DNA of 64,000 nt from Ophioderma brevispina. Its lineage: Eukaryota; Echinodermata; Ophiuroidea; Amphilepidida; Ophiodermatidae. Below are positions 35,948-47,224 of the stretch, piece by piece (position 1 is the stretch's first letter; every line of letters begins with the position of its first letter). The translations under genes were made by a program, and so were the position numbers. The notes under the pieces are model-generated. The model was not told the DNA's origin and ran no database searches. It worked only from the letters and a program-made list of their open reading frames with translations. The stretch is from contig JAMKCH010058128.1 in assembly GCA_023653785.1 (NCBI GenBank), positions 47,241 to 111,240 on the forward strand, given 5' to 3'.

Positions 35948-36093
35948 GGGTATAGTTATCTTGAAATTAAAGACACTTCCCGATGTTCACTTTTAGAAAT
36001 ATCGGGTGTTTGCGTATTGATCAGGATTATGTTGAGTACGAAAATGTAAGAAAACTAAGAAATGTTCTACTCAGCCGTTGTCCTGACCTTTAA

Positions 36094-36951
36094 ATATTTT
36101 CAACTTTTTAAAAAAATGCTGTGACTATTTTACTCAAGTGTAGGTTTCATAAAGGTTTAAATGTGTTTTTAAGGTTTGATGTACTTTATCTTAATGACAC
36201 GATATGACAAAAATTGTGTTGAGTTGTCGTTAACTGTTAATACGCACTCACTCATATCAGTTGGCACATTGTTATAAATAGATTCTGAAATTAATCCGTA
36301 GTTGAAAGAATCAAGAACATGTAACATTAAGTTGACAAAGACATCATGATATTCATGAGATTGTAAACATTCTCAACAAACTTAATATGTGTAAATACCA
36401 TAAGGAATAGCGCAAAAAGGGGGTTTGTGGGTTGTGGTTTGTGGTTACAAAACCTGCCAAATCTAGCGTATTTTCACGTCGATTGCTGTTATTTTTTCAA
36501 CACATGAAAGTGTATTAGATGTGTTTTAAAAACAAAAAAGTATATATATGTTAGTTTGAATACCACGTAGGTCTAATTTGAACAATTATTGATAACATTT
36601 CTTTGCATATCGATCATAAGACAAAATAAATTAATTTTGACCAGTATTTCATACAATGAACGAATTAAAAACATACATGGGAGGTCTTCCACATTTTCCG
36701 ACTATCTGAAGGATTGTATTATGAAACTCCTAAAACCTTTTTATAAGCTTTGAGATGAACCTTATATCCCAAAATCACAGTCCTCATTAAGAATTGGCCC
36801 GATGTGTTCCCCTGCATGTTGTACGAGGCGACTAAAATGGTCCCCCTGTGGGTTCGGGGTTTAGACTAGGCCCGCTGTCTCCCCTTACATGTCGTAAGAG
36901 TTGACTATAAGGGGCAACTCATCTGTTATTTAAACAAACGGGTTGTATTTA
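36094..36951. other. No gene; contains one of a pair of direct repeats
   Basis: The segment at 36186-36258 (TTTATCTTAATGACACGATA, then TTGTGTTGAGTTGTCGTTAA and ACTCACTCA) recurs at 38026-38085 in the same orientation. The rest shows nothing recognisable. Confidence 0.5.
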
Positions 36952-37135
36952 GAGAATAAAGGTATGATTTGGGAACAGGTACTCTCTTTACGACGAATTG
37001 AACCCAAGGCGATACCATCATTTTAAGTGGAAGAACGTGGCCGGAGGCCGAGTTCTTCCACGCAAAAAATAATGGTATCGCCAGGTTCAATTCGTCGTAA
37101 AGAGTACCAGTTCCCAAAATCATACCTTTATTCTC
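36952..37135. mobile_element. 184-bp single-hairpin element
   Basis: The whole unit is one stem. Left arm: GAGAATAAAGGTATGATTT, TACGACGAATTGAACC, GGCGATACCAT, GTGGAAGAAC. The right arm mirrors these to CATACCTTTATTCTC. The apex, GTGGCCGGAGGCCGAG, is itself self-complementary. There is no coding content. Size and plan match the hairpin at 63580-63762, although the stem sequences differ. Confidence 0.85.
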
Positions 37136-37746
37136 GTTCTTAAACAGCTTTATCATTTAAGGTCATCTTTAACCCAATTTCGCGATGCTTTACGGCTTAA
37201 ATACAACAAGGACTGCCACCATCCAGTGACAACAATCGAACAACCCGTTGAACGCAACGATCATACGCAACGAGACGCAACGTTGGCAGGCGCGCGCGAA
37301 CGTAGCGAAACGCGGTATGACGCGAGCGCTTCAACCTAAAATAACATCAATACGCAGCGTTTACTACCTGTGTTAAATTGTCGAATTGAACCCGGCCATC
37401 AGCCAATGAAATTGCTTACATTTTCACAGCTGTTTAAGAATTAAATTTAGAATTTAGATTAGGATTAAGATTAATTTTAAGATAGTAAGATGTACTTAAA
37501 AGTGTTAAAATTAGAATGTGTTAATTTGTATGACTTGTATAAGTAGCTTAAAATCTGCATCAGTTGGGTATAATGCTCAAGTTAATTACAAAGTTAAACA
37601 TTTTTCAAATATACATTTATTTAACCTGTATTTGCGTTAATGTTTCAAATTTGGATTGATTTATCCTGTTCTTTTTAAAAGGGATCTAGTGTGAGCGTGT
37701 TCTGATGTGATTGTTGATTATCAGTATTTGAATTTTAAATTTTTGC
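37136..37746. other. Nothing recognised
   Basis: It includes a locally GC-rich patch at about 37240-37330 with repeated AACG and CGCG words, then AT-rich sequence with ATTTAGATTAGGATTAAGATT-type short repeats near 37445-37475. Confidence 0.4.
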
Positions 37747-38044
37747 TTGATACATGGATGGGTGATTAACTTGTCATCAGTGTATATATGGTGTGTATAA
37801 TTATAACTGTGAATTTATCAGTATATCTTTTGAAACTGTTTTTTGTTTGATGCGTGTTTTCTATGTGTATTGTTGCAATCAATCGGTTTATCTTGTTTGA
37901 TACATGGATGGGTGATGATCTGGTTCATCAATGTATGATGTGTATCTTTTTATAATTGTTGTAATTTGAATTGATTGAATGAAGTTTTAATATTGCGTGC
38001 GTCGTATATTGATATATAATATTTTTATCTTAATGACACAATTG
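37747..38044. repeat. Tandem repeat, period about 150 bp
   Basis: TTGATACATGGATGGGTGAT occurs at about 37748 and 37898, each time followed by a related TCATCARTGTAT..GGTGTGTAT-type segment. The second unit runs into the direct repeat TTTATCTTAATGACAC at 38026. It may be the 3' end of an old retrotransposon that lies upstream, but no coding part was seen. Confidence 0.65.
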
Positions 38045-38089
38045 TGTTGAGTTGTCGTTAATTTTTAATACTCACTCACTCACAGTCCT

Positions 38090-39870
38090 CATAGAGCAGT
38101 ATTTATAGGCGTAATGACAGAATTAGTGGCGTAACCGGCGCGTGGGTAAGGACTGGTTGGTAAGGCAACATGAGTAGAACTCCTGGAGCCATTCAAGACA
38201 TCGTGGGCCCAGGCCCGTAGCCAGGGGGGTGCAGGGGGTGCGATGTACCCACCCAAATCTCCAAAATTCCAAAAAGGTCCACAAAAATGATGTATGCGAG
38301 CGAAGCGAGCTATAAAAAAAATAGGGGTTTTAGGCTTTTTTGGTAAAAAAAAGTGCAATATTTCGGCAAAAAGGTCCACTTTTTCAAATTTACACCCCCT
38401 CTATTGTGAAAAGCTCCACATTTTGGGAAAAAGGTCCACTTTTGGAAAAAAATCCTGGCTACGGGCCTGCGTGGGCCGCATTTCATCAGGAACTCCGCTG
38501 TATATTATCAGACCCCTGTGCCTTTCCACTCTTTAATTGGCTGATAGCAGAGGTAAGCTCATCTAGTGAGAAGGTGTTCAAAGTGACCCGTCCACGCCGA
38601 GGGCTCGACGAAGCCTGGTGATCTATTTTTTAACAGAGCGAGTGTGATCCTTATCAATGTTCTTGAAACGACCATTTGCGAGGAGTTGCTCAGCGATTGA
38701 GTTAGCAGTCACTGGATATTTCGATGGTTTGGAAATTCTGCCGGTGAGGAGGTTTATAGTTTTCCAGGCCTTCCTGCTGGAGTGAGTGAAGTCGATTCCC
38801 TTGACCGACTCCTCCCGGCGCTCACGTCGTTTCCTGTCCAAGCAGTTTGTCAGGTCTGGAGCCTTGGATGACGCTTCTTCCCCGGGTTCAGAATTCAGAA
38901 AATCATTGTAAAGAGTATCACATTCCTCATCCCAGGATGTGATATAACTGCGACGACAGCCACGTGGGATATATGGTCTTCTTTGCTATAATTAATAAAG
39001 AGTTACACAATGTTGTGTAGGAATTGTCCAGGTTGGAGGAGGTTGGTGTCGGGAGGTTGGGCACTTCTGAATCCACCAGGTTCTTAAACTGGTCCCAGTC
39101 TGCCTTGCGGAAGTTCCACCTTTTCACTGGCTTTGTTGGTACAGGCTTAGAAGGCTCTCCTGATCGATCAGTGATGGTCTGTGTTGGGACTTCGGAAAGC
39201 GGTCGAGAACAGTACGGTGAACAGAGATGGTGTCCATGTTTGCAAATGCCAAGGTCGACGAATTTGTATTGTATTTCCACCTTCCGTAGTAAAAACTGTC
39301 CTGGTTGCTTGGGTCGGCAAAATTTGACCGCCGATTTGGAAGCCCAGTTCTCTAGGGTAGCTTCCGTCAGGGTTGGTATTCCTGTAATACCAGGTAATTT
39401 TTTTTTAGCTATGACTGTTAAGTCATACCCCATCGTAAATGCAAGGTGCACCATAATTGGGTAGAGAGTCTGCTTGAATGGCCGAGGTTTTAGGTGGCTT
39501 GTAGACATTGGTGACGTGGACACCTGCATTTGGGGGTCGTTGCCTATTCCCGGTTGGTGTCCCCCTGCAGGTGAGGTTGGGATTTGTTTCCATTGAGCTA
39601 ATTACTAGCAAGGTGGCCAATCCATTTGTGTAGCGGCTTTCGGGGGGTATTGCAGCTGAGTGTCGCCGCAAATGTTCGAATGGAACTGTCAGTTGCGTGT
39701 GTCTCTCCTTGAAGAGAATCGCAGTGACTTTTAATGCGTGTTGTTGTAAGGTGTTGATGATGTTGATCTTTGCCTAGTTCAGTTGAAGCACTGAGATACC
39801 ATCTGTATTTGACAATCCGTCTGAATGCCTGCCCTAATAAGGGCAGTGTTCCAACGGACATCAGTTGTAT
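38090..39870 (-). pseudogene. Antisense LINE relic (endonuclease to RT fingers), Jockey/CR1-type
   Basis: Read on the minus strand from 39870, the N-terminal endonuclease includes TTRIK and LQGETHATDS. NVYKPPKTS follows near 39505-39530, equivalent to the conserved VYRPP block. The linker reads KPVKRWNFRKADWDQFKNLV (about 39070-39130), and the domain before the RT reads RRERREESVKGIDFTHSSRK with KAWKTINLLTGR (about 38745-38830). VTANSIAEQLL and a GVDGSL-like segment follow, then SGVPDEMRPT, where the relic is split by a 260-bp hAT MITE (38210-38469). It continues as DVLNGSRSSTHVAL. The palm with the catalytic Asp pair is absent. Stops and shifts make it dead. The frames on the plus strand here are shadows. 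Confidence 0.85.
38210..38469. mobile_element. 260-bp hAT MITE with 8-bp target duplication
   Basis: The ends are perfect 16-base inverted repeats, CAGGCCCGTAGCCAGG and CCTGGCTACGGGCCTG. Both are flanked by CGTGGGCC (38202-38209 and 38470-38477). The 8-bp duplication and CAG...CTG ends are those of hAT transposons. The LINE frame around it continues after removal. Inside are repeats of AAAAAGGTCCACTTTT, and GCGAGCGAAGCGAGC. No transposase. Confidence 0.93.
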
Positions 39871-41288
39871 CCTCTGACGGGGGCATGATAGAAATACAGT
39901 GAGATCAAAAAGACAAACAGTGGAGTTACAAAAGGCATGAATTAAAGTATTCCGGGCTCACCACGGAGAGGTTGATAATCACGAATTCCCTCTAGCAAAT
40001 TCTCTTCATGCACATTGTTGTGTGAAATCTGAGGTACCCTCAGCTTGGAAATGTATCTTAAAATATCGAACTCAAAACCTCTATACTAAGGTCTTTGGAA
40101 AAAAAAAACACACATTCTACGGCGCCCGATAATCGACCCTCGGGCCCACCTAGGTCGATGATCATATCGTCGCTGGGTCGGAAAGACCTCATATGTAATC
40201 CAGAGGTCAAAAATGCAAACCGCCATATTGTAAAATGGGCCCCAGTGCAAAACCAACCGCAATATGTGCATTTGGTACCATCGGGTTCCTAAGCTTAATT
40301 TCAGGCCAATAATGATAGTAATCATATACACTTTATTTCAGAATCTGGACTAAATTACCTACAATACAGTTAGAAATGAAAACCTTTCTTGTCCATGGCA
40401 TCACAGCAATAGTCTTTGTTTGGTGTCTCCGAAATGTTTTACATATGAGGTTTTGTCATGTAAACGTGTACTACTGTGAGGTTTGTTGCTTTTAACGTCA
40501 AATTCACATATTAGGTTTTTCCCGCCAGCGACCTTATATAATTATTGAGCTATCTACGCGATGACTTCATATCCATATAGGTTCATTACCTTATACTGTA
40601 AACGTTTTCTTTTTGGTCCTTTTTACAAGGGTCAATTATAATTAGAACTGTATAATCATGTCACGTCTTCAGCTCTAACATCAATGTCACTTCTTCCTCC
40701 ATCGACGATCAAACTTGACTGACCTTTCCGACATTTCGCGTGAAACTGGCATAGGGACACGAGAGGGCGCTGGACAACTTCTGATTATTGGCAAGTCCAT
40801 ATACATTGATCCTACAAATTATTTACTCCTGATTTTTGGGCTTTTGTTTAACATCCACCCCCTTGAAAAAACTGGAATGTTATCTTTATTGTATTTTTAA
40901 AACATGTTGATGGGGAAGGGGACGAATGTCAATGTTTGAGCTGTTTTCAGTTCAGCTCCGTGAAGAGCAAACATTTGCGACGAATATTACACATCAAATG
41001 CGAATTGGTTACATGAATATACGCTGGTACAAACTCTTGTAGACCAAGCAATTACAAACTTACCAGTTTGTTCTGGTTTTTTTTTTTTCTTTCAGTTTGC
41101 ATTCATTGCCTCCTACTTACAGCAATAAATATGACAATTTATTGTCTTATTTCTTGTTGTCACAATTTATCAATTGGCACACATATTGGACCAACATGAA
41201 ACTGCCCTCAAACAGGTTTAATAAATAGACAATCCAAACAGCATTTTGATATAGCGCCCTTATCAGAATAAGGTCAAAACGCTTGACC
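39871..41288. other. No gene recognised
   Basis: An 81-codon minus frame (40086-40331) and its plus-strand shadow show no domain. The GC-rich patch at about 40120-40180 is the only compositional change. No inverted repeats were noticed. Confidence 0.4.
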
Positions 41289-41292
41289 TTAA

Positions 41293-42081
41293 CAATTCAA
41301 GTGGACCAAGGGGATTTCACGTCCCCGTCTGTTTGCCCAAGGGGGGGGGGGGTCCATGGACCCTCCGAGGGAATTTTTTCACTAAACTTAGACCACTGTG
41401 AGGTCATCAGACAACCCCCCCAATCACCCCCAAATCAACATAAAAAGAATTTAATTTTTAATTATTGGCTGCAAATTAGGGCAAACATTAGTTTTTCACA
41501 AACACGCGAAATTGGTGCAAAAAGACGGGGAAATTCAAATGACCTTGCGCTACATCAAACATTTTGACATGAAAACAAGTTTAAACATAAACATAGTTTA
41601 TGTTGATATCTATTCGAGAAGACCCAATTTTTTATATATCATTTACACAACCAGCAGTTTTAGGGAATCCTGTATTTTTTAACTGGTGTTGCAAAATACA
41701 CAGGTCATTTCCCTAGAGTTTGTACAGTAACGGTTTGGCATACATCCATGATAATTGTTTGTTTTCGGCCACATACGGTTAATTATTTTTAATATTTACT
41801 ACTAACGTTTACTTTCCATGTGTGTGTGAAATTATATATAAAAAAAAAAAAAATCGTTTTTATTTCTTTATTTTTTAAAATATCTTCCTTAAATGACAAG
41901 GGGGGTGTCTTTCCATGGGAACCCGCCTAATTACTCATTATTAACGGCTTGGCCGATTTTAATTTATTTTGGTATGAAAAGAGGCGCTTTAAAGTCAGAC
42001 AATTATAAAAACAATGGCGCAAAATCCCACGCGCAAAGCGGGCCAGCGCAACACACCAAATTTTGGGGGTCCCAACAAATA

Positions 42082-42112
<31 letters not shown>

Positions 42113-42136
42113 CCCCCCCGTTGGTCCACTTAAGTG
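41293..42136 (-). mobile_element. 844-bp non-autonomous element at a TTAA site, copy 2
   Basis: This is an inverted relative of 5024-5826. TTAA lies at 41289-41292 and 42137-42140. Ends: CAATTCAAGTGGACCAAGG on the left, and on the right the complement of CACTTAAGTGGACCAAC. Shared internal blocks, read in opposite order to copy 1, include AACGGCTTGGCCGATTTTAA, TTTTGGTATGAAAAGAGGCG, and CGCAAAGCGGGC followed by ATTTTGGGGGTCCC. C/G homopolymers again sit just inside both ends (41341-41352 and 42082-42111). The reading frames across it have no protein signature. Confidence 0.9.
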
Positions 42137-42140
42137 TTAA

Positions 42141-42707
42141 CCTAAAAGGTCCGTGTCGTATCAGCTCAAACCATTTGTTTACTATTTGAAACTGCCTGAC
42201 TTTTTTCTTGAAATTGAACTTTTTTCACTGGATTTTTTTTTAAGCCCTTTTTTGAACAAATCGGACCTACGCTTATGCGTTGCGTAATCGCGCGCAGTGC
42301 GTTGCGAAGAAAAGCTCTGTCCCATTGAAATACCTGACCAGCAGAAACCAGTTTTTTGTGCTAAGGATACGTTACCCTATGACTTTTATCTTGGCCCCGC
42401 GCCCATAAAGGCGAGATCTTCAGAGATCCTTTCCAGAGAGACACCTGCGATTTCCAATGTTTGGCGAAAGAGGCTGAGATAATAACATATTTGAGATGTT
42501 TTCAGATACCTAAATTTGTGACAACTACTGAACTGCTCGATAATATAAAACATAAAATCGATAATATGACAATAAGTATGAATAGATTTCATGCGACTTA
42601 TTTTTTATAAAGATAGCATCCTTAATGGCCCTGAAAACATTTCGTTGAATGAGGATAAGAAAATCACTGGGTGGCGATCAAATGTCCCGAGGGGCTCAGA
42701 CGATGGC
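42141..42707. other. No gene recognised
   Basis: A short stretch between the TTAA element and the left hAT copy. It holds small frames only. Confidence 0.35.
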
Positions 42708-42788
42708 GGCCAGACCAGGGGCCTTAGCATACCATAGGGACAGGTGGACAAAGTCCACTGGCCCCGAGAGGTTTGGGGCCCCAACGAA

Positions 42789-43066
42789 ATTGGGAGAAAG
42801 AAAGAAAAGAAAGAAAAGAAAGAAAAGAAAGAAAGAAAGAAAGAAAAAGAGAAGAAAGAAGAAGAAGGGAAGAAAGAAAGAAGAAGAAAGAAAGAGAAGA
42901 AAGAAAAGAAAGACAGAAGAAGAAAGACAGAAGAAAGAAAAAGAAAAGAAGAAAGAAGAAAGAAAGAAGGGAGAAAGAAAGAAAGAAAGAAAAGAAGAAA
43001 CAGAAAGAGAGAAGAAAGAAAGAAGAAGAAAGAAAGCACAAAGAAAGAAAAAAGAAAGAAGATAAA
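42789..43066. repeat. GA-rich (GAAA)n tract
   Basis: About 280 bases of GAAA, GAAGAA and AAGG words. It explains the long overlapping frames on both strands, which encode only Lys/Glu/Arg or Ser/Phe/Leu strings. The equivalent position in the right hAT copy (63255-63312) has a shorter T/C tract. Confidence 0.95.
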
Positions 43067-44591
43067 GATTTATTAGGTTTCCGTGGCCCTTGTAGAATGC
43101 CTATACTGATAAGCGAGAGGCCCTATCTGATGTCAAGGTAGGCAAGAACTGCATTTAGAAATTTAAAAAACTATGGGCCATTTACCAGAGCCCTAGATAC
43201 CAAATCAATGGCGCTGGATTCAGTGACCCATTGTTTATGGCCCCGCGGTGGTGATGGCTTTTATATTGTTAATCCTGTATTTCATTTTGGATCCCTTTCT
43301 GGCCTATAATTTCACCCAATGGGCATTTTCATCACAACCCCTTCATCTACTCATTTATGGGCTAGCACTATTCATTAGCAATGAGGATTGGGGTCTCCGA
43401 GCCCACCCGAAAGTTCTAGAGAAAAACGAGAGTTTTCTAGAAAATAAAAGTCCACAAAGGCCCTTGAATTCTAAAAACATCCGTCCTTTTTTGTTTTTAG
43501 GGTGGATTCTTGTACTGTGTTTGGGCCCCAAATGACTTTTTGTGTTTCTCTTACATTTTTGGACCAACTTCTTGCCGTATTGCACCCTTGGCACATTAGT
43601 CCTGACTGCCTATTCATATAAAAATGTAACACTAGTTTCTGCAGAATGGGAATTGGGCCCCGGAAATTAAAGGGACCTAAAGAGATGGGAGGACGAAGAG
43701 AGAGCGCAAAACAGAGAGTTAGAGAAAGATTTGAGGGAAAAGGGTTCATCCTCTATTTAAGACCTCATGAATTAGCCTAGCATGAATCTTCTATAGAGAG
43801 GATCAAAGGATTACAATGATTGTACAGCTTTATTCCGTAAAGAGTCTTTACTCTAGTCCTAAACTCAGGAACATAATCTTACACAACCAATTAATATCGG
43901 GAAAAGGAAGGAGCGTAAGTAGGGTCAATCTGATTGCTAACACGTATATTTATCGCGGGGCTCGCAAGTATTATGTAAGCTCTCATTTGCAATAAGAAAA
44001 TGTATTATTGATTAACATCTTTCTTCTTCAATACCCGCGGCGCAAGATAGCTGTTGGTCCAGGGTTCCGTCCGAACAGCCTTAATTTTGCGATCTAAAAT
44101 CTGATTAGAATTATAACAATTTACGTTTATTAAGGCAATCTTGACTAAGAAATGCAAAATATATTATAAAAACATAATTAGACTGATAGCGTCTTCCTTT
44201 TTTTACAACAAAAAACGCTCTTTGTTCGGGGTAACCAATTTTAGCACATTTTATTTCCAATAAGCCACAGAAAAACAATTAATTTTTAGCATCGCCCCAT
44301 CACTACAATTACGATAGCGTTCATATAACAGTATTCGTCTTCCAGAGAATCTTTAGGTAGTGATAAATTTTAGGTATTTAGAAGCCTGCGAATCGAGGAG
44401 GGTGGCTTTAAAATCAATGCTGTGGCATGTCGCAGATGCGAACATTCAGTGCCGAAATCTGACAGCAAAGATATAATCCAGGAATTCTTTCTTGCCATCG
44501 TCCCAGTACCGGTAAGGGTAAATATGATCAGGACTTTGCAAGACAGTCTCAGATTATTTACTAGTAAACTAAAGAACAGTGTATTCCTCAT

Positions 44592-45237
44592 TGTAACATA
44601 AGTTTAGTCAAGGTCCCATTTGGCGCACGGCCCTCTCTTGGCAATACCAACCATTCCAATTGGTGCAGTAACATCCACCTTGCTCTGGAGTAGGGTGTAT
44701 GCCGATCCGATTATCACCCTCCAGATTTGGACAGGAAAAACCCTGCAATATCCAGTCTAAGTTGGGGTAAGTTCATTTTCATGTAGTTAAATTAGTCAGT
44801 AATTGTATAATGTAAACCCTGAGAAGTAGAAAGTGAATTTGGGTGGAGACAGTTTGTGTGAATGTTTTTGGATGTTGAACAACTTTCACGGCTAGTTTGC
44901 GTGGGGTAATCATCTGAAAAGTTCTTTTGAGCAAAGTCTGCGCAATTTTAAACTGTCACCACTACTTGTGTAATTTGAAATTGATGCAATCCAATCCAAA
45001 TCTACAGAATATTAAGATGCTTACCTCAAGATTCACTTGCTCTAGATGTGATCAATTATTGATGTTAAATAGTTATTATAATGTTAGAATAGGCAAACAA
45101 TGGAATAGATAGGCCTAAAAAAGGCCTGACTGAAACTATTGACAGTGAATTAGTTAATATTGAGAGAGTGACAATGGTTAAGAAGTTGGATGAAAGCTAT
45201 GCAAATTGAGAAGATATTTAGATTACATTCTTTCTGT

Positions 45238-45272
<35 letters not shown>

Positions 45273-47224
45273 ACCTTGCGTAATCTCACGATATTAAGAT
45301 GCACAAAATTCTGTTAATACAGTGTTCTATGGGCATATTTTTGTTCACATTTGACCTCAAACTTGGTAATATTCAGGCTCAACAATCACCATACAGATGA
45401 GAGATGATTACATCACCACTCTCTCCCAAGTTCGCTCTCAATGTGGCTGAGAAATCCTCTGTCCGATGATGGGTATTTGGTAAACGCAGGACATGTAACT
45501 ACATTGTCAAAGAGTGTATGTCGAGGATGCTCTAGCTATTTAGCAAGGCATATCACATCAAACATAGATCTAGCTATTTACAGTATTCAGTTGTGGTTTT
45601 AGTGTGACTTACAGCTCAAGTTGCTGATGATAGTATAATTGTATGCTATGGGTCGGTGCCTACACTTTAGGAATGTGTAGCTCACTCAGTGTGCACTGAA
45701 ACAAACGCTAGCATAGGCAAGGAACACGTACGTGTTCAGGACGCGAGAATGAACATGCAAATTTTCACTATTTTACGGTTGTTTGATTACTTAAATTAAA
45801 TCGGATTGGTCTAATGGTTATCATTTGGAAAAATTTAAAAGAAATTCATATTGTATTGGGGGACTTCAATAATGATTACAAGTTCTTGGAAAGGAATGTG
45901 TTAGTTTTTAATTTATATTGATTAGTAGTGTATATTGAAATTCTGTGTTTGGCTAAGATTATTAGGCCATTGAATATTATTGCCTTTGAATTGGCCAAGT
46001 TTCATTGATTACATATGATGAAGGGTTAACTGATTTATAAGATGAATTTATATTGTACTGGCTCTATTATTAAATCGAGCCACCCCCTTTAAAAACCTCG
46101 CAAAAATAAGAGGCATTTAAATGTTAAGTATAGAGTCTATTGCCGACCCAATTTTTTTTATTTAACTGAACTTTTGACCGAGCTGTGAAATTCTAGTTGC
46201 ATGTTCATAAATCCATTGACACTTCTTGAAACTCAGTAACTTCAAACCAGCTGATGTGTCACCGTATTCAATGAAAACTTGGGAACAATGTTAAATAAAG
46301 ACCAACTAGTAACCAGTTGCTGAACCGCCATAAATTAGTTAAGACGGTAAGCCAAGCATCAATGTTTGAGTGAACAGAGTGTACTCGGATTGTGTAGAGC
46401 AACAGGTGGATCAAGCAAGTTGATTGAATTGCACGGAGCACCCTTTGGTAGTTTTAGGTGCTGCAGAATGTGCTTTTTCATGCAATTTTTCCATATCTAT
46501 GGCCATTACTTTGGTACAAGACTTATAACACTGGAACTTATTTGTTAAACTTTGAAATTGCTTTAAAGTTGTTAAAACTATTGAAAGTACAGTTTATGTC
46601 TTATTTCTCTTTGTCTTTACAAACCATGAATTTTGGAAGCCTGATAGATACTTCTGACAATGGTGATACAGTGGTAAAACTAATACATATTTTGTTATTT
46701 TATTTAGTCATAGTTTGTAATATTAATTTATTGGTTAGTTTGGACTCAATGTCTATATGGGTTTGGAAAGAGAATGCAAAGAACATGTTAACTGTGACAA
46801 ATAGAGTAATCATGTACAAGTAATTATAGGAAGTTACAAAAATTCTATATGGAGTTTGTTAGGCTTCACGGGTTGGCTTTCTCAAATCAAATTCCAACTT
46901 TTATCTACATATTATATGATCACTCAAAGAATATTATGATTTTATGACCTGTTTTTTGGCTTCCTACATTTAAAGGTCTCCTTTCTGTTTGAGGACAGTA
47001 AGCCTTTTGGCAATACCTTATGAATAAGTTCTTTAAGCCCTTTGTTTGTATTACTACCTTTTGCTCGATAATACTTATTAGGATTCGATTTGTTTTTTTA
47101 TTCTGCAGGGGTTTTTTATCCATCCATGTGGTATCTCTGCCATAACAGAATATAAATAAAGGGTATTAATGTAACTCTCAACCCACAACACGACGCATGC
47201 CTTATAAGTTCCCTCCGCGTAACA
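44592..47224. mobile_element. 2.6-kb insertion within the left hAT copy
   Basis: The right hAT copy is continuous here (CCTCATATACACAAGAAATT in reverse order at about 61740-61765), whereas the left copy is broken between 44586 and 47230. The break is bordered by CTCAT on both sides (44587-44591 and 47225-47229). The insert begins TGTAAC and ends GTAACA. TG...CA termini with a 5-bp duplication fit an LTR retrotransposon or solo LTR, and ATAAATAAAGGG (about 47152-47163) near the 3' end could be a poly(A) signal. I found no second LTR and no gag or pol motif. A 33-base C run lies at about 45240-45272. The 121-codon frame at 46458-46823 has no signature. Confidence 0.6.

Larger units (their letters stand above)
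35307..36089 (+). mobile_element. 783-bp segment flanked by TTAA with AGGTC ends
   Basis: TTAA lies at 35303-35306 and 36090-36093. The left end AGGTCCAGGACATG and the right end TTGTCCTGACCT are inverted repeats with one gap. The segment is unlike the other TTAA elements because its middle (about 35480-35945) is richer in CpG and contains a THAP-like reading frame. It may be a transposon that kept part of a THAP-bearing gene. The inverted ends are short (about 14 bases), so a chance match cannot be ruled out. Confidence 0.55.

Noticed and set aside
39024..39464. 146-codon plus-strand frame
   Set aside because: Opposite the endonuclease-to-RT part of the antisense LINE at 38090-39870; no independent protein features.
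42605..43141. Several overlapping Lys/Glu-rich and Ser/Phe-rich frames on both strands
   Set aside because: Produced by the GAAA tract; low-complexity strings only.
46458..46823. 121-codon frame rich in Leu/Ile/Phe, possible membrane protein
   Set aside because: AT-rich DNA gives such composition by chance; no signal peptide start, conserved motif or promoter, and it lies within an unclassified insertion.
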